Shown here one piece after another: positions 12,301 through 23,667 of a stretch of 64,000 bases of DNA; position 1 is the first letter of the stretch; each line of letters begins with the position of its first letter. Both the position numbers and the translations under genes were made by a program. The notes under the pieces were generated by a model. That model saw only the letters and a list, made by a program, of their open reading frames with translations. It ran no database searches and was not told the DNA's origin. Source of the DNA: Branchiostoma belcheri (Eukaryota > Chordata > Leptocardii > Amphioxiformes > Branchiostomatidae); the NCBI RefSeq assembly GCF_001625305.1, contig NW_017804453.1, positions 1,196,017 through 1,260,016 on the forward strand, given 5' to 3'.

Positions 12301-15300
12301 TGATGGTATGCATCAATCCTAGCCTACTTATCTAGAATCATAAGTACTAAAAAAAGTACTTTTCACTTTGGTTACATTTTTTTTGTTATTCGAATCATTT
12401 TGGTAAATTCGACCATTTTAACTTTCTGTATTCCCTTGTTATGTATGTATTAAAATCAATATTTTCTATATCGTGAATGCAGTCTAAATAAGAATAAAAT
12501 GAAGTATTTGTTTATCACAAAACATCCATTTGTATCATAAAATGTTTAAAAATTAGATCTTTGTACACATCTGCGCTTTTTATTGTATAGGATGGTGGCT
12601 CTCCATGGAGGAGCAAAATTCCTTCTTCAATAAGCTCGTAGATCTCACCATCCTCCGCAGAGCCCTGCACAGATCGGAGCGCTTCGAGCCTATGAATCCG
12701 AAAACTGTCGGGATCTTGTTGGTAAGTACGGCTGCACTTGTCTGTATCAGTAAGAGATGGTACTGTACGGTATAAATTTTTCCGTAGTATCAATCTACTA
12801 TTGAACTATCGATACTGTTGATTGGTTTTCCTATTGATATCCTCCAAACCATATGACGTCTCCTTTTCCAGTATTCCGATGAGGATATCGAGCTATTCTG
12901 GGATCGTCTGACGGAAGAGGAAAAGAAACATGAGATGAGCAGGTAAGACAACCATCTCTGGCAGGACCCATGAATCGTCCCTACTATTCATCACACATAT
13001 GTTTGCATTGGATTCAAACGTAGTGCTTATTATAGCATATTAAAACTTCTGACAGCTTTGTTTGGTCATATGTAGGAAATACAAGGACAAGAGGAAGATG
13101 GAAACTATCGATGCAATGATAAACAGGAAGAAGATGCAGTCCTTTGTTGACATATTTCTGACAGATCTGAAGAATAAAGACAGTAACAGTGATTCACAAA
13201 TCGACAGGCAAGAAATGCACAGTGTTTTCGATGAGGTATGATTGCTATGTAATTCTATCAATCAGTACGTAGTTTTAAATGTTATGTACAGTTTTGCTCT
13301 GTAATAGTAGTACCCACTGGCCGCATCTGTTCACATATTTCAAAGAGTCATGGGTCATTCCAATTATGCTCCCATTCGTGTGGATTGAGGTCATACAAAA
13401 CATGACGGCCTCGGCGCTCTCTTCGCGGTCCGACCAATTTCAGTCGCAGAGAGAAGCAAAGAGAGCGCAGAGAGAGCGTAGTGAGAGCGCCGTCATAGAT
13501 ATGGGGGCCTTGCACCCTTGATTTCATAGCTTGAATATGATGCGAGAATTCTTGTGGAAAAAATAAAACAAACAAAACAAACAAAATTTCGTTCTCTATT
13601 TCCGTAATTTGTTGAGTGAGCTGTGAAATCGTTGGACATAAACTTTGCTGACATGTGGGTTTTTGGTCGCGCAGAGCGCGCCGTAGATTCCACTTTTTCA
13701 TGGAGTTCGGCGCTCTCTCCGCGCTCTGACCAATTTTAGGTCGCAGGGAGAGCGCCGTGAGAGCCCGTCTAAGTGGAATGGAGGTATAGAAAAACATCCC
13801 TTGCTAACTTGAATATGTCCCCTCATTGTGATATCATATATCATATATAGCCTTATTGTGATTATATCCCAAAACATTGCAAACTAGTGCACTGTGCACG
13901 TGGTCTCTTTTTATCTATGTTGTAAGCAAAAGTGGAAAATTTATTGATTTATAGGATATGTCATTTAAGACATTAAAACAAGAAATGTACATGATATATA
14001 AAGTCGTCTTAACAATAACATTGATATTCTGTTTATCGAAAGGCGTGCGCGGATAAGCTGTGTGGTGATTATTGGAAATATTCCGTCGATCAACTCTTTG
14101 ACCAAATGGACACTGACAGGGACGGACAGGTTTGTAATTGTACAGTCTTAAAAGACAACTGCACTTTTCTCTGTAGCTTGGTATTGAGGCCAGATCTGAT
14201 TACGTTGCTTGGCTCAGATCTAAGAAGCAATATCTTTTTGTATTATAAAGAATTCAGAATGGGAGATTAACCACACTGCCATTAGAGATTAGCACCTTCT
14301 TCAATTCAGGTAAAAACCAACAAACCAAGCTTAAGGCTCAGGCGAAGAGAGGTCATTCAGTCCTGCTTTATTGGGGACTACCTAACGATCATTTTAAGGA
14401 ATTTGCACTAAGCTTGTATGGAATTGTTTCCCTTCTAGATAACCTACCTTGAGGTCCACGAATTCTTTGGAAACAAGGGTTTCCATTGGTTGACGGGTCC
14501 TGTGGGAAATAGGCAAGAAGAAGGCACGAGCTCGAGGTTAAACCTGCTGGACTACGCCGCGAAGTATTTGGACCTCTTCCATGCCCACACCAAAAAGATC
14601 TACCATAAGGTGTGTACACAATCAGCTCTCCTGATGCTAAAATGATATTGTCCTTTCTCATGCTGGAAGCAGCTGGATCATCAACTGTGGGTAGATAAGG
14701 GCAGATAAAAATTCTAAGATTTCAGATATACAACAAAAAAACTATATGCAGTAGTTGAAGTGTAAGGTAATGTAATAGGAAGAAAATGTCATTGTGATAA
14801 GTTTTTAATGGAATAGAAATAACTTTGGTAACTGTTTTGCGATAAAGTTTGACTTTGAATGTTCATGGTTGCCCGTGTTGAACAAAATGCATACTTAGTT
14901 CAAGTTTGTTATTTGTTATTGTTATGTACTGTAGGCTGATGACATGAATAGAACTATTGGTGTGGACAGCGACTATGTGAAGACGACAGACTTCAAACTG
15001 AAGTACAGGGACAAAATCTTCCTGTTCAAGGTTTGCTGACTAATATTGTTTAATATTGTTCTATTATCCGATTAACACGTGCTCGTAAGCATTTTGATGT
15101 AGCATATGAATTATGATCATATAAAAATCACGATCTGCAGTAAGATATATTACATACTCTAACTGCTAAACGTCAACACTAAGGTCCAGCACACGCATTG
15201 GATAAAAAAGCATGACAGTTTGCATTTCAGCAACAAAATATTTTCTTCCAACAGAGAGGAGCCAGTGGTGCCCGCGGCTTTTTACGGACGTACATCACAA

Positions 15301-15338
15301 ACGAAAACCTGCACCCTAGAAGGGGGCGACCCCGATGA
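9374..15338 (+). CDS. Patatin-like phospholipase with paired EF-hands
   Basis: Twelve exons: 9374-9529, 9712-9862, 9973-10109, 10479-10614, 12210-12305, 12591-12721, 12872-12942, 13076-13235, 14043-14129, 14439-14609, 14935-15030, 15255-15338; 491 residues, all GT-AG and in phase. Residues 39-44 form the oxyanion-hole motif GGGVKG, 68-72 the lipase box GSSSG with nucleophile Ser70, and 212-214 DGG with the dyad partner Asp212, so a patatin (iPLA2-type) acyl hydrolase is well supported. Residues 328-339 (D-S-N-S-D-S-Q-I-D-R-Q-E) and 369-380 (D-T-D-R-D-G-Q-I-T-Y-L-E) read as two EF-hand loops; the first has Ser where Gly is usual. The start MGSSCC suggests N-myristoylation plus palmitoylation, hence membrane attachment. 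Calcium control is inferred. The substrate lipid is unknown. Confidence 0.88.
10645..11533 (+). mobile_element. MITE-like non-autonomous element, copy 2
   Basis: Lies in intron 4 of the patatin gene. The termini ACCTTCGCCAA (10645-10655) and TTGGCGAAGGT (11523-11533) are perfect 11-bp inverted repeats. The interior has several 'TTTGCATAATTAATGAGG' AT-rich blocks, matched by copies 1 and 3. Similarity to copy 3 continues about 17 bp past the right repeat (to GTGGAACTC), so the true end may lie there. No coding capacity. Confidence 0.7.
13411..13765. repeat. Intronic repeat with two GC-rich hairpins
   Basis: Within intron 8 of the patatin gene. CGGCGCTCTC and GAGAGCGCCG pair around 13415-13494, and a second compact hairpin with the same stem sequence lies at about 13708-13765. 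The two share a central TGACCAATTT-like loop segment. It looks like a folded MITE and its internal duplicate. The minus-strand open frame across it is a shadow of the hairpins. Confidence 0.55.
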
Positions 15339-15619
15339 TTGTTTGAGGTCAGGACAAGATAGATTGCGATATTGTTAGCTACGTTTGTGTGTACATGTAT
15401 GTAAAACATACATACATGCATGTATGTGGAAAGACGAAGATCATGATCAAGTTTGGGCCTTCTGGCGGGTTTTCTTGGTACCACACAGCAGAACGGTCTT
15501 GGTATGTGTTGTCCTGGTAGCTTATGTTGATATTTTCGTATTTAATAAGGACATTTTAACAAAGGTTCTGGAGAAAAATACGTGGTACTAAATCGACCCA
15601 GACAGCCACACCAAATTCT
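15339..15619. other. 3' flank of the patatin gene
   Basis: No feature beyond the likely 3' untranslated region. I found no convincing AATAAA close to the stop codon. Confidence 0.4.
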
Positions 15620-17144
15620 ATAGACGGTTGTTCTGGTTCAGAGAAGATGGCAGGTCTTTGGAAAACCCATTTTGAGACTCTTTTGAATTCAGTAAATAAC
15701 CAGACTCAATGCCGACTCTTTTGATATGCAAATTTCGGCACAGGAAGTAATGGATACTATTAAGAACCTACCCAATGGAAAAGCCTGCGGGTCTGATGGA
15801 ATTTCAAATGAGCATTAAGATATGCAGGACCAAAACTGAGTGCCCAGTGCCCACCTGTCTATATTATTCTCGTCCGCTCTTGTGCATAACCTTTTATCTG
15901 GTAAGTGGTATCCTTTTATATACTATATTAGTACCGGTTGTTTAAACAAATGTGGCAACATTTTGCCGTTCTTAGTGGACCTGTTAAACGCCGAACAGCC
16001 CAAGACAGTCCTCGAGTAACACATGTATATTTATATTTATACTAATGTTTATGCGTGACTTGTTTTTCTTAGAGAATATGATTTATAGCGTTGGAGTTAG
16101 AATTAATGTTGTTATCTTGCGCTGATTTTAACAGTTGTACCTTGTGGTTGTTTGCCTAATATGCTATGTTACCTAAGTATCAATGAGTGGAGCTTTTTAA
16201 CAATGTAATCTAAATCATACATCATTTCAGCCGATAATGGCTGCTACTGTATGTTTTGTACGATGTGTAGTTTGTATCGAAATAAACCATTCATTCATTC
16301 ATTTCTAGCAGCGACAACTATAGCTGGCCGATAGCCATCGCTTCGGCTTTGTTTAAGTTCTTGGAGGCTATCATACTAAACCGCCTTAAGCCTCAAGTCA
16401 TCAAATTGAGTATCAGACTCAGTAATGCGAACGTAGGTTGTTATATAGGTGGTCTCCCAGTGAACTACCTTTTTTATGCTGATGACATGTGCTTAATTTG
16501 TCCACGCCTGGAGGCTTTGCAAAAACTCTTGAATATTTGTGAAGAATTTGTTTTATGTAATGTAAACAAATCATGTTGCATGTATTTTCCAAGTGCTCGC
16601 CTGCCACTTGAGCAGCCTCTTCCTTGTGTTAAATTGTACGGAGAATGTTTGAATTTTGTCACCTCATATGTTTATCTGGGTATTCATATTAATAACAGAT
16701 TAAACGACGACCGCTTTATTCTTGTCCAGATAAGAGGCCTGTATAGTCGCGCTAACACCATAATATGCAAATTCGCATATTGTTCTCTTTATGTTAAAAA
16801 GACGTTGTTTAAATCTCACTGCTCCTAACTCTTTGCCGCACAGTTATGGGTCAGAGTTGTATGTATAGTACTAGAGTTGTATCAAAGTGTCGAATGGCTT
16901 ACAACAATTGTTTTCGCATCATAATGTCATTACCCAGATTTTGCAGTGCCAGTGAAATGTTTGTTTACAATAGGACTGACACATTTGACGCTACATGGCA
17001 CAAACAATGTTATTCTTTCATATTCCGTCTGTACAAGTCCTCAAACAACATTATCCAATCTATTCTCAGATCCGATGTAATATTCCACAACAGATTCTTC
17101 CGCAATATCTGGGCCCGTCTGTACATGTATACAGACATATCATT
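15620..17144 (+). pseudogene. Dead LINE (CR1/L2-like) reverse transcriptase fragment
   Basis: Translated pieces in several frames align in order with a LINE reverse transcriptase. About 15645-15820 reads like the early fingers region (LPNGKACGSDGIS). After about 16310, IAIASALFKFLE resembles a LINE palm-entry motif. YADD, the catalytic motif, is at 16475-16486, followed by VTSYVYLGI. After a frameshift near 16830 the C-terminal region continues to about 17144. The stretch 15890-16305, ending in (ATTC)n, does not fit the reading and may be a nested insertion. Stops and frameshifts make it inactive. The MITE-like element at 17145 interrupts its 3' end; more LINE-like tail may follow at about 17760-17830. 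Confidence 0.7.
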
Positions 17145-17742
17145 ACCTTCGCCAAGAAGGTTATGTTTTCAGTAGCGTTTGTGTGCGTGTGTGTTTGTTT
17201 GCAGTTTAGCAACATAACTCAAGAAGCAGTGGAGGGATTGGGATGAAAGATGGTAGTGGATAGGTCTTCATGAGACCTAGAAATGATTAGATTTTGGGCC
17301 CCTGGCGGCTTTCCTAATAGGCCTTCCTAATAGTATTCCATAATAGGCATATGGAACACTTGTGACATAAATAATCAGCAATAAGAGGTACATCAAAATA
17401 TGTAGATTATGTAAATGAAGACCTAATTTGCATGATTAATTGAAAATTGCTGTTATTTCACAGTGATAGCTGCCAGGCAGTTCATACTTGCCACATTTGG
17501 AAGTTAGTGAAGGTGACATCAATGCACATAATTTATTCAAATCAAAACCTCATTTGCACAATTTATGAGAAAGTGGTACAATAGCCTTCTCTGTTACAAT
17601 AAGGCTGTGATTGGGTCGATAATAATTGTTATGATCAACTGATATAATCCATGATGGAAATAAAATGAGGATCTTATTTTCGTAATTAATGTGAAAAATG
17701 TATGATTTTGTCAGTTAATGGTTAACATCAGTTGGCGAAAGT
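17145..17742 (+). mobile_element. MITE-like non-autonomous element, copy 3
   Basis: Inverted termini ACCTTCGCCAA and TTGGCGAAAGT (one mismatch). It shares the left ~40 bp, the 'GACCTAATTTGCATGATTAAT' block and the right end with copy 2, but is shorter (598 against 889 bp). It sits inside the LINE remnant, so it inserted after the LINE. Confidence 0.7.
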
Positions 17743-18964
17743 ATGAGGTCGTGGAACTCTGGTTACTGTTGTTATTGTGTGTATTTTATTTGTATATTTT
17801 TACATGGGCGATTCATGCCTGAAATGAAGAAAGAAAAGACACGTTTGCCGCATTGTAAGTTACTAAAGGGAAATATCATTGGTACAACAACATTCTTTGT
17901 CAAGGTAAGGACTTGATTAAGGTCCTTGGTTAAGGTATGACTTTCAAACGTTGGCCAACATGCGAAATTTAGTTAGAGAAAATAATCTATTGATGTAATC
18001 ATTTTCATAACCAATAAGATACCTTACAATGATAATGATACATCTCCTTTAAAGTTTAATAATGATTTGGCAAGGTATGAGATTATTGTTGCTTTGTTGA
18101 CTTGTGTGTGTTATTGATCTTATAGTGTCGCCCTTTAATTTGTGGAGTTACTTGAAAAGTATATCTTAATTGTTCTTTAGTGTGTTCTGGTCCAAGTTAG
18201 CAAATTGAATCTGCTGTAGATATGTTGTAGTAAGAGGGTATATATAATATGTAATGATCTGTTTGTGTACAGTACAGTAGAAAACCCTCCTATCTTCAAC
18301 AACATGAAATAAAACACAATCATGTAGACAGCGAAGTGTGCAGTGGTGAGTTATTTATTTCCTGTTACTTTAATACAGCAGACAGATTACCCATACGCGT
18401 ACAGATTACCCATAATGTTATTAATTTAAACCGTTTGATTACGCTATTACAGGAAAGGGCATATTACTGTGCCATTGTTGCCCTGAAGAAGGTCGTTTGT
18501 GAAAACTCCTTTTTATTGAATAAGGAATATTTCTATAATTCTCTTGCAAACCTGATGGAAATGATTAATGGATACTGAAAGGAATATGGCTTTATTTGCC
18601 GAATTCAACATATGTCCCTTGGTGTGAGAGTTTGTTAATGGGATAATAATGTACTCATATTAGGAATAGATGGAGTAATGATAAATAATTCGAGTCAGTA
18701 ATTGTTCACATAGGTATAAAAAGCACATTTTATCTTATTGCCACTCTGAAATGGTTTATTTTCTGCCATACAGTACTAGGAAATCTAGTTGAATTAGTTT
18801 TAGTCTTCTAACAACATGAGGTAATGACGAAAGTTTAATAAATCTAATGATGATCATTCATAGGCGCACAGAGTGTTCAGTCTACGAACTAAACTCCTAT
18901 TTCATTCTTTGTGAGATCATGCATGATACATGCATATTCTGAAACGTTTTAGGAGTTAGATGTC
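17743..18964. other. Intergenic, downstream of dehydrogenase B
   Basis: The first ~90 bp may be the remaining LINE 3' end. No gene recognised in the rest; the 80-residue frame at 18336-18578 is unsupported. The segment near 18755-18964 should be the 3' untranslated region of dehydrogenase B. Confidence 0.45.
18755..18760 (-). promoter_or_regulatory. Poly(A) signal of dehydrogenase B
   Basis: TTTATT on the plus strand, AATAAA on the minus strand, about 205 bases downstream of the intended stop codon. Confidence 0.55.
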
Positions 18965-21682
18965 TCAGTTGTCGAACTGAAACATGGCCTTGGAGATGAC
19001 TCCCTTCCTGAGCTGCGCGATGGCCTCCTGGTACTCCTGCAGGCGGAACATCTTAATGCCCAGTCGGGAGAAGTCGCTCAGGTAGCTTCCCGACATGCCC
19101 CGCGCCAGACCCCCACGACCTTGGGCATGGTGAAGGGGTTGATGAGACAACCGATGATCTTCAACTCCTTCTGGTAGATCTGGAACGGGTTGATGGTGAT
19201 CTTGGAGTTGGTCGGACAGCAGCCGAACTGGAGGAAGGTGGCTCCGGAACGGAGCCAGCAGAAAGCCTGGAAAAGTGTAAGACGAAATAAGATTCCGCTT
19301 TTCTGTAATATGTTCGTTCTGTGAAGAGAAGTTGTCTTCGATCTGTAAAACGTGGGAAAATTAGGACTGAGGTCTTACCTGCTCGATCGCCGGCGGGAAA
19401 CCACTGCAGTCCACGATGACGTCATACCCCACTTCCTCCACATCAGCCCCGTCAAAACGTGACTTCAGTTCGTCTGGGTGAACCGCCTGGTACCTTTGGG
19501 ATCAACAGAATTTTGAGGCCTTTAAAATTTCATTCATTTAATCTAATCTAATCTAATCTAATCTAATCTAATCTAATCTAATCTAATCTAATCTAATCTA
19601 ATCTAATCTAATCTAATCTAATCTAATCTAATCTAATCTAATCTAATCTAATCTAATCATAAACACAGGATGCGTTTTAACAGACAAATAGTTGGCGTTG
19701 GGTTTGTTTAACCATTTAATATGTCATCCATTCTAATATCTGTCTCCAAACAGGTACTAGGTGACTTCTGTCAGAAATCCTTCCCTAAAGGGATAATCTA
19801 ATTAAGCGAATCGACCAATGAAAAGCCTTACCCCAATCCAAGTTCACCAATCAGCTTGCGCCTGGCATCAGCAGGCTCACTGACTGTCACATCTCGGTAA
19901 CCCTGGCAAAGAGAGATAGACAGATACATGTATTTTATTTGCCAGCTCGAAGTCTTTAGAGAAGAACGTAAAAATTAGAATAGACCTATCCTATAGCTCG
20001 GGCCATCCCCGTCAAAACGTACAAATACAAAGATACAAATTCAGATACATTTGATTGTATTTATCGATATGCCGCCACTCTCTCATTGGTCGAAGTGCTA
20101 ACCGCCCCGCTATGATTGGTTGAACTGCTATTCGGTGCACACCTTGTAGTGGAAGATGGTTGACCACAGCACGCCGATGATCCCGGCCCCCAGGACCAGG
20201 ATACGGGAGTCTGCGGGCGGGGTGCCCAGGTTGTCCCACCCGCGCATCAAGCACGACAGCGGCTCGCACAGGGCGCCGTGCTGCAGTGTCAGCTCCTCCG
20301 GTAGGAGGTACACCTGCTCGGTCGGCACCACGCAGTACTGGGCGAACCCGCCGTTCTTACGGAGACCAACGGTGTACCTACACAATGTAGGTGAACAGAA
20401 CCGAAATAAGTACTAGAAACATTAATAATTGTCATACCCCAGGTTGTATATATCAAAACATAACAAATATCTAAACCATTAGCATTAGAAGTTTAGAATC
20501 CATCCGTAGTTTTGAGCACCACAACAGCGTACTTATATATACCGTCTACCTACTGACAAACACTGTGTTTCAGGTAAGATTGTGATCATCTTTGCCAAGG
20601 GACGGGGGAAAAGCGTAAAGAAACGTTCCAATAACGTACTGAATGGAAAGAACTGATTGGAAAGAACATTCAAGACGGCCAGCTATACTGAGGGAGGCAA
20701 GGCTTAAGAAAAGAAGAGAGACCCACGTAGACAGCCCAGTTTGGCAGTAGTTGGGCTTCCCTGAGGCACAGTACCGGCACCCCGCACAGCCCTTGTTCGG
20801 GTCCACACACACCCTGTTTCCGACCTGGAAGTCCTTCACCCCCTCGCCGATTTCTGTGGGAACGGTACATGTGTTAGATAAAGTTAACGGCGGGGTCACG
20901 TTCGTCGTGCTTTTTTGATGCCGTAGACTTTTCAAGCAAACTACAGAACAGAACAAACCGCCGACGTGTCGATATGATCTAAGACAGCCTCTTCCGCAGG
21001 AAGCTAATCATGCAGGACAAATGCATGGCTATCCCAAGAATGCATGCAACTTGCAATCGTAGGGCAAATTCTACCTGATAACATAACACTACACAAAGCT
21101 GCGTACATATGACATGCATGGCCAATGATATAATTCAACTACTAACATTACACATTTCGTTGAAAGAACGTGAAAACGAGGACTGAGCTTTGCGGCTATG
21201 TATGTTTACAAAACACAATTCTGTTGGCTTCTTTATCACTCCTTACATCTCAGTAAGATATATACTGTATGTTTAGTCCCAAACCTGTGATGACACCAGA
21301 GAACTCATGTCCCAAGACGACCTGCTCAGCAGACGCAAACTCCTTCTGGATGATATGGAGATCTGTACCGCACACCCCGGCATAGGCCACCTGGGGGTGG
21401 GGTGAGGGCGAGGCTAGGTGAGACTTTGGTTTGCATTGTGTTGTTGCCTTTGCATGCTTGATACGGAGGGCTTGTTTTCAATGTGTGTCTTTTTATTCTT
21501 GTTTGTGTTGCCGTAGTTATTCCCACTTCAAAGAAGCTACGTCCATGGAAAAGGAAAAAACTGTCACAAAGTCCTACCTTAATGACCACCTCGCCAGGTC
21601 CGGCTTTCGGCACGTCCAGTTCGATCAATGACAGCTGTCCTGCTGTGGCGTTCCACTGGAGACCCTGCATCGTCGCCGCCAT
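18965..21682 (-). CDS. Zinc-dependent medium-chain (polyol/sorbitol-type) dehydrogenase, copy B (frameshifted)
   Basis: Seven exons, 5' to 3': 21682-21578, 21390-21285, 20853-20727, 20377-20143, 19902-19832, 19493-19379, 19266-18965. Phases equal copy A; 353 residues intended. Catalytic-zinc residues (VCGTD, GHEF), the four-cysteine zinc lobe (C-A-G-C-R-Y-C, then Cys) and LGAGIIG are present. The last exon lacks one base: the C run at 19110-19114 has five C where six would keep the frame shared with copy A. As written, translation stops at 19080-19078 and loses the last ~37 residues, which remain intact downstream in the other frame. A homopolymer sequencing error and a young pseudogene are both possible. 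The intact upstream splice sites and conserved residues favour a functional gene or a very recent loss. Confidence 0.83.
19541..19658. repeat. (ATCTA)n pentanucleotide array
   Basis: About 23 almost perfect ATCTA units in an intron of dehydrogenase B. The high purity suggests an unstable, polymorphic tract. Confidence 0.97.
19987..20130. repeat. Dispersed intronic repeat, dehydrogenase copy
   Basis: Related to 53144-53273 in the myosin gene. Both begin with ATCCTATAGC, followed by CCGTCAAAA, and end with two spaced CATTGGTC/GATTGGTT segments. Function unknown. Confidence 0.5.
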
Positions 21683-23667
21683 TTTCCTATCTTCTTTACG
21701 TGTGAGAACGTATTCGCATCAAATCTAAGACTTTGTAAATAAACATTGCAACGATAAACCAATATAAATTTCAATTATTTTTTTTACTACAAGACACGCC
21801 CCCGTCCAATGCAATAATACGATTTCCTGAAGATTTTGCAAATCATTTCCTGATTTATATAATAATGTCGATTTTGCTGTCAACGTTCCAAAAATGTCGA
21901 CGATCAATCAACCCATACAAGAGACGTAAACGGCGCATTCCTGTGGACATTCTATTGCTCGCATTCTATACCATTAGGCTCCCCCCTGAGGCGTCACCAA
22001 AACCCATTCTGCCACCCTTGTCGGCTCACCTTTTAGCAGCAGTGCCCCAACCCTGACCCCATTCTCTTCATATTTACTCGGTGTGGGTAAAAAGGCCGAC
22101 TAACCGCTGCAGTGTACATACAGCGCGGGTAAGACTTACGCGACACAATTGTTAAGTCTACACTATGTAACCGTTTATATTTTCCATCAAAACACCTGTC
22201 GGCTTTCACAGCGTCAGTGTACAGGGTACCTGCACTGAGTTGTTTTTATGGTGCGAAAAAGCATTTCAAAAGACAATGCGAAATATGCGATGCTTCATAA
22301 TCTTTTAAATATTCTACATGTTTCCTTGTTTGAAGTAAACATCGATCACTGATAATGAGCAGATCTACATATGATAGGTCCTACACATCATGCAGAATTG
22401 GGTGATTTTGCAATGCATTTCAGGGAGTGGATAAACTCAAGTATCCAGCGCTCAAGTTCGAGTTTCACCTTAGCCAAGTATAACCGGCATAAAACACGAG
22501 AAATCTATAGTTACTAAAGTCAACTGATTTGTATGTACATATAACTTGTTTTCTAAAAGAAAGAAGCAAATGTCAGTTTCCCCAGGCGCTTTGGTACCAC
22601 TTTATGGAACCAATCAAATAGATGGACACATCCAGGCATTAATGCATAATAACGGCACATGTGCACGTGGAACTGCATTAATCACGTATAGTGGCTAGCT
22701 ATAGGCCCCCGTCATGATGAAGAAAGCCCCAGATATTAACTTCCCCTCGACAACTTACCTCGTAGAAGTCTTGGATCAGAAGAACCGTGGATTGGTTGAC
22801 ACCGTGGGTTATATATTGGGGTGCCGTGTGCAAAACAAAGATTTCTTTGACAGGTTGTTTTCGTATGTGGGTCACAGAGCGTTTACGTGTTTTCTGTCGC
22901 GATTCATTCATAATTGAAAAAGTGATGTGATTTTATAATTGGAATACGATGCACGAATCTAAAGTATTATTTGAAAGATATCAAAACACATAAAATGTTA
23001 CAGTAACAGACGCATTCTTTATCCGTAAAATCCGTTGGAAAATATGTCAAAAGTTGGTATTGCCCTTTAAATACCTAATCTGTATGGACATGTCCGAGGC
23101 TAATTTTCTAAGCCTAAAATCTAATATATTGATTTCCACCCCTTACACACTCTTCACTCTGCAGCCCAGAGGAAATCAAAAGCCACTTCATAGCACTTGT
23201 TTGACATGATGGCAAGCAACCATTTTAACAACCATTTTGATTAAACTCAAGATCACATGCCAAACATTAGCCTGGAATCCAGTTCTGTTACCCACTTTCA
23301 AGGCCAAGTTGGCCCCAATGTGGACTTTGGAATCGGAAATCTAACGATACTGGGTTCTAGGCAACCTAGAATTCAGCTCTATTAATACATGGCACAGCAA
23401 AGAGCCTAAAATCATTGCACCATGAGGATATTATAGTAACAGAGAGATCTAGTTCCGGGAACAGATTGTTACAGGGGAGCAATCGATATCAGCTGACACG
23501 TCGGCACTGCAGCTGTCTGCATTGGACGCCGTTTTGTCAAGCCAAATTGAAGTGTTACTAAACCGTCTACTCACATTTAACGTACACCATAAGATGTCAG
23601 TGAAATCCTACAGGTTCTAGTTTTTATTGAGTAGCTGTTAGAAACTGTCAATCATTTGACTTAAAAT
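21683..23667. other. Intergenic between dehydrogenase B and the sulfotransferase
   Basis: About 2 kb holding the two divergent promoters. No open frame with coding character, RNA gene or clear repeat was recognised. Confidence 0.5.

Noticed and set aside
13348-13797. 149-codon minus-strand frame in the patatin intron
   Set aside because: It translates the GC-rich hairpin repeat and has no splice or domain support.
19541-19658. CRISPR-like regular repeat
   Set aside because: It is a simple ATCTA array with no spacers, and the genome is eukaryotic.
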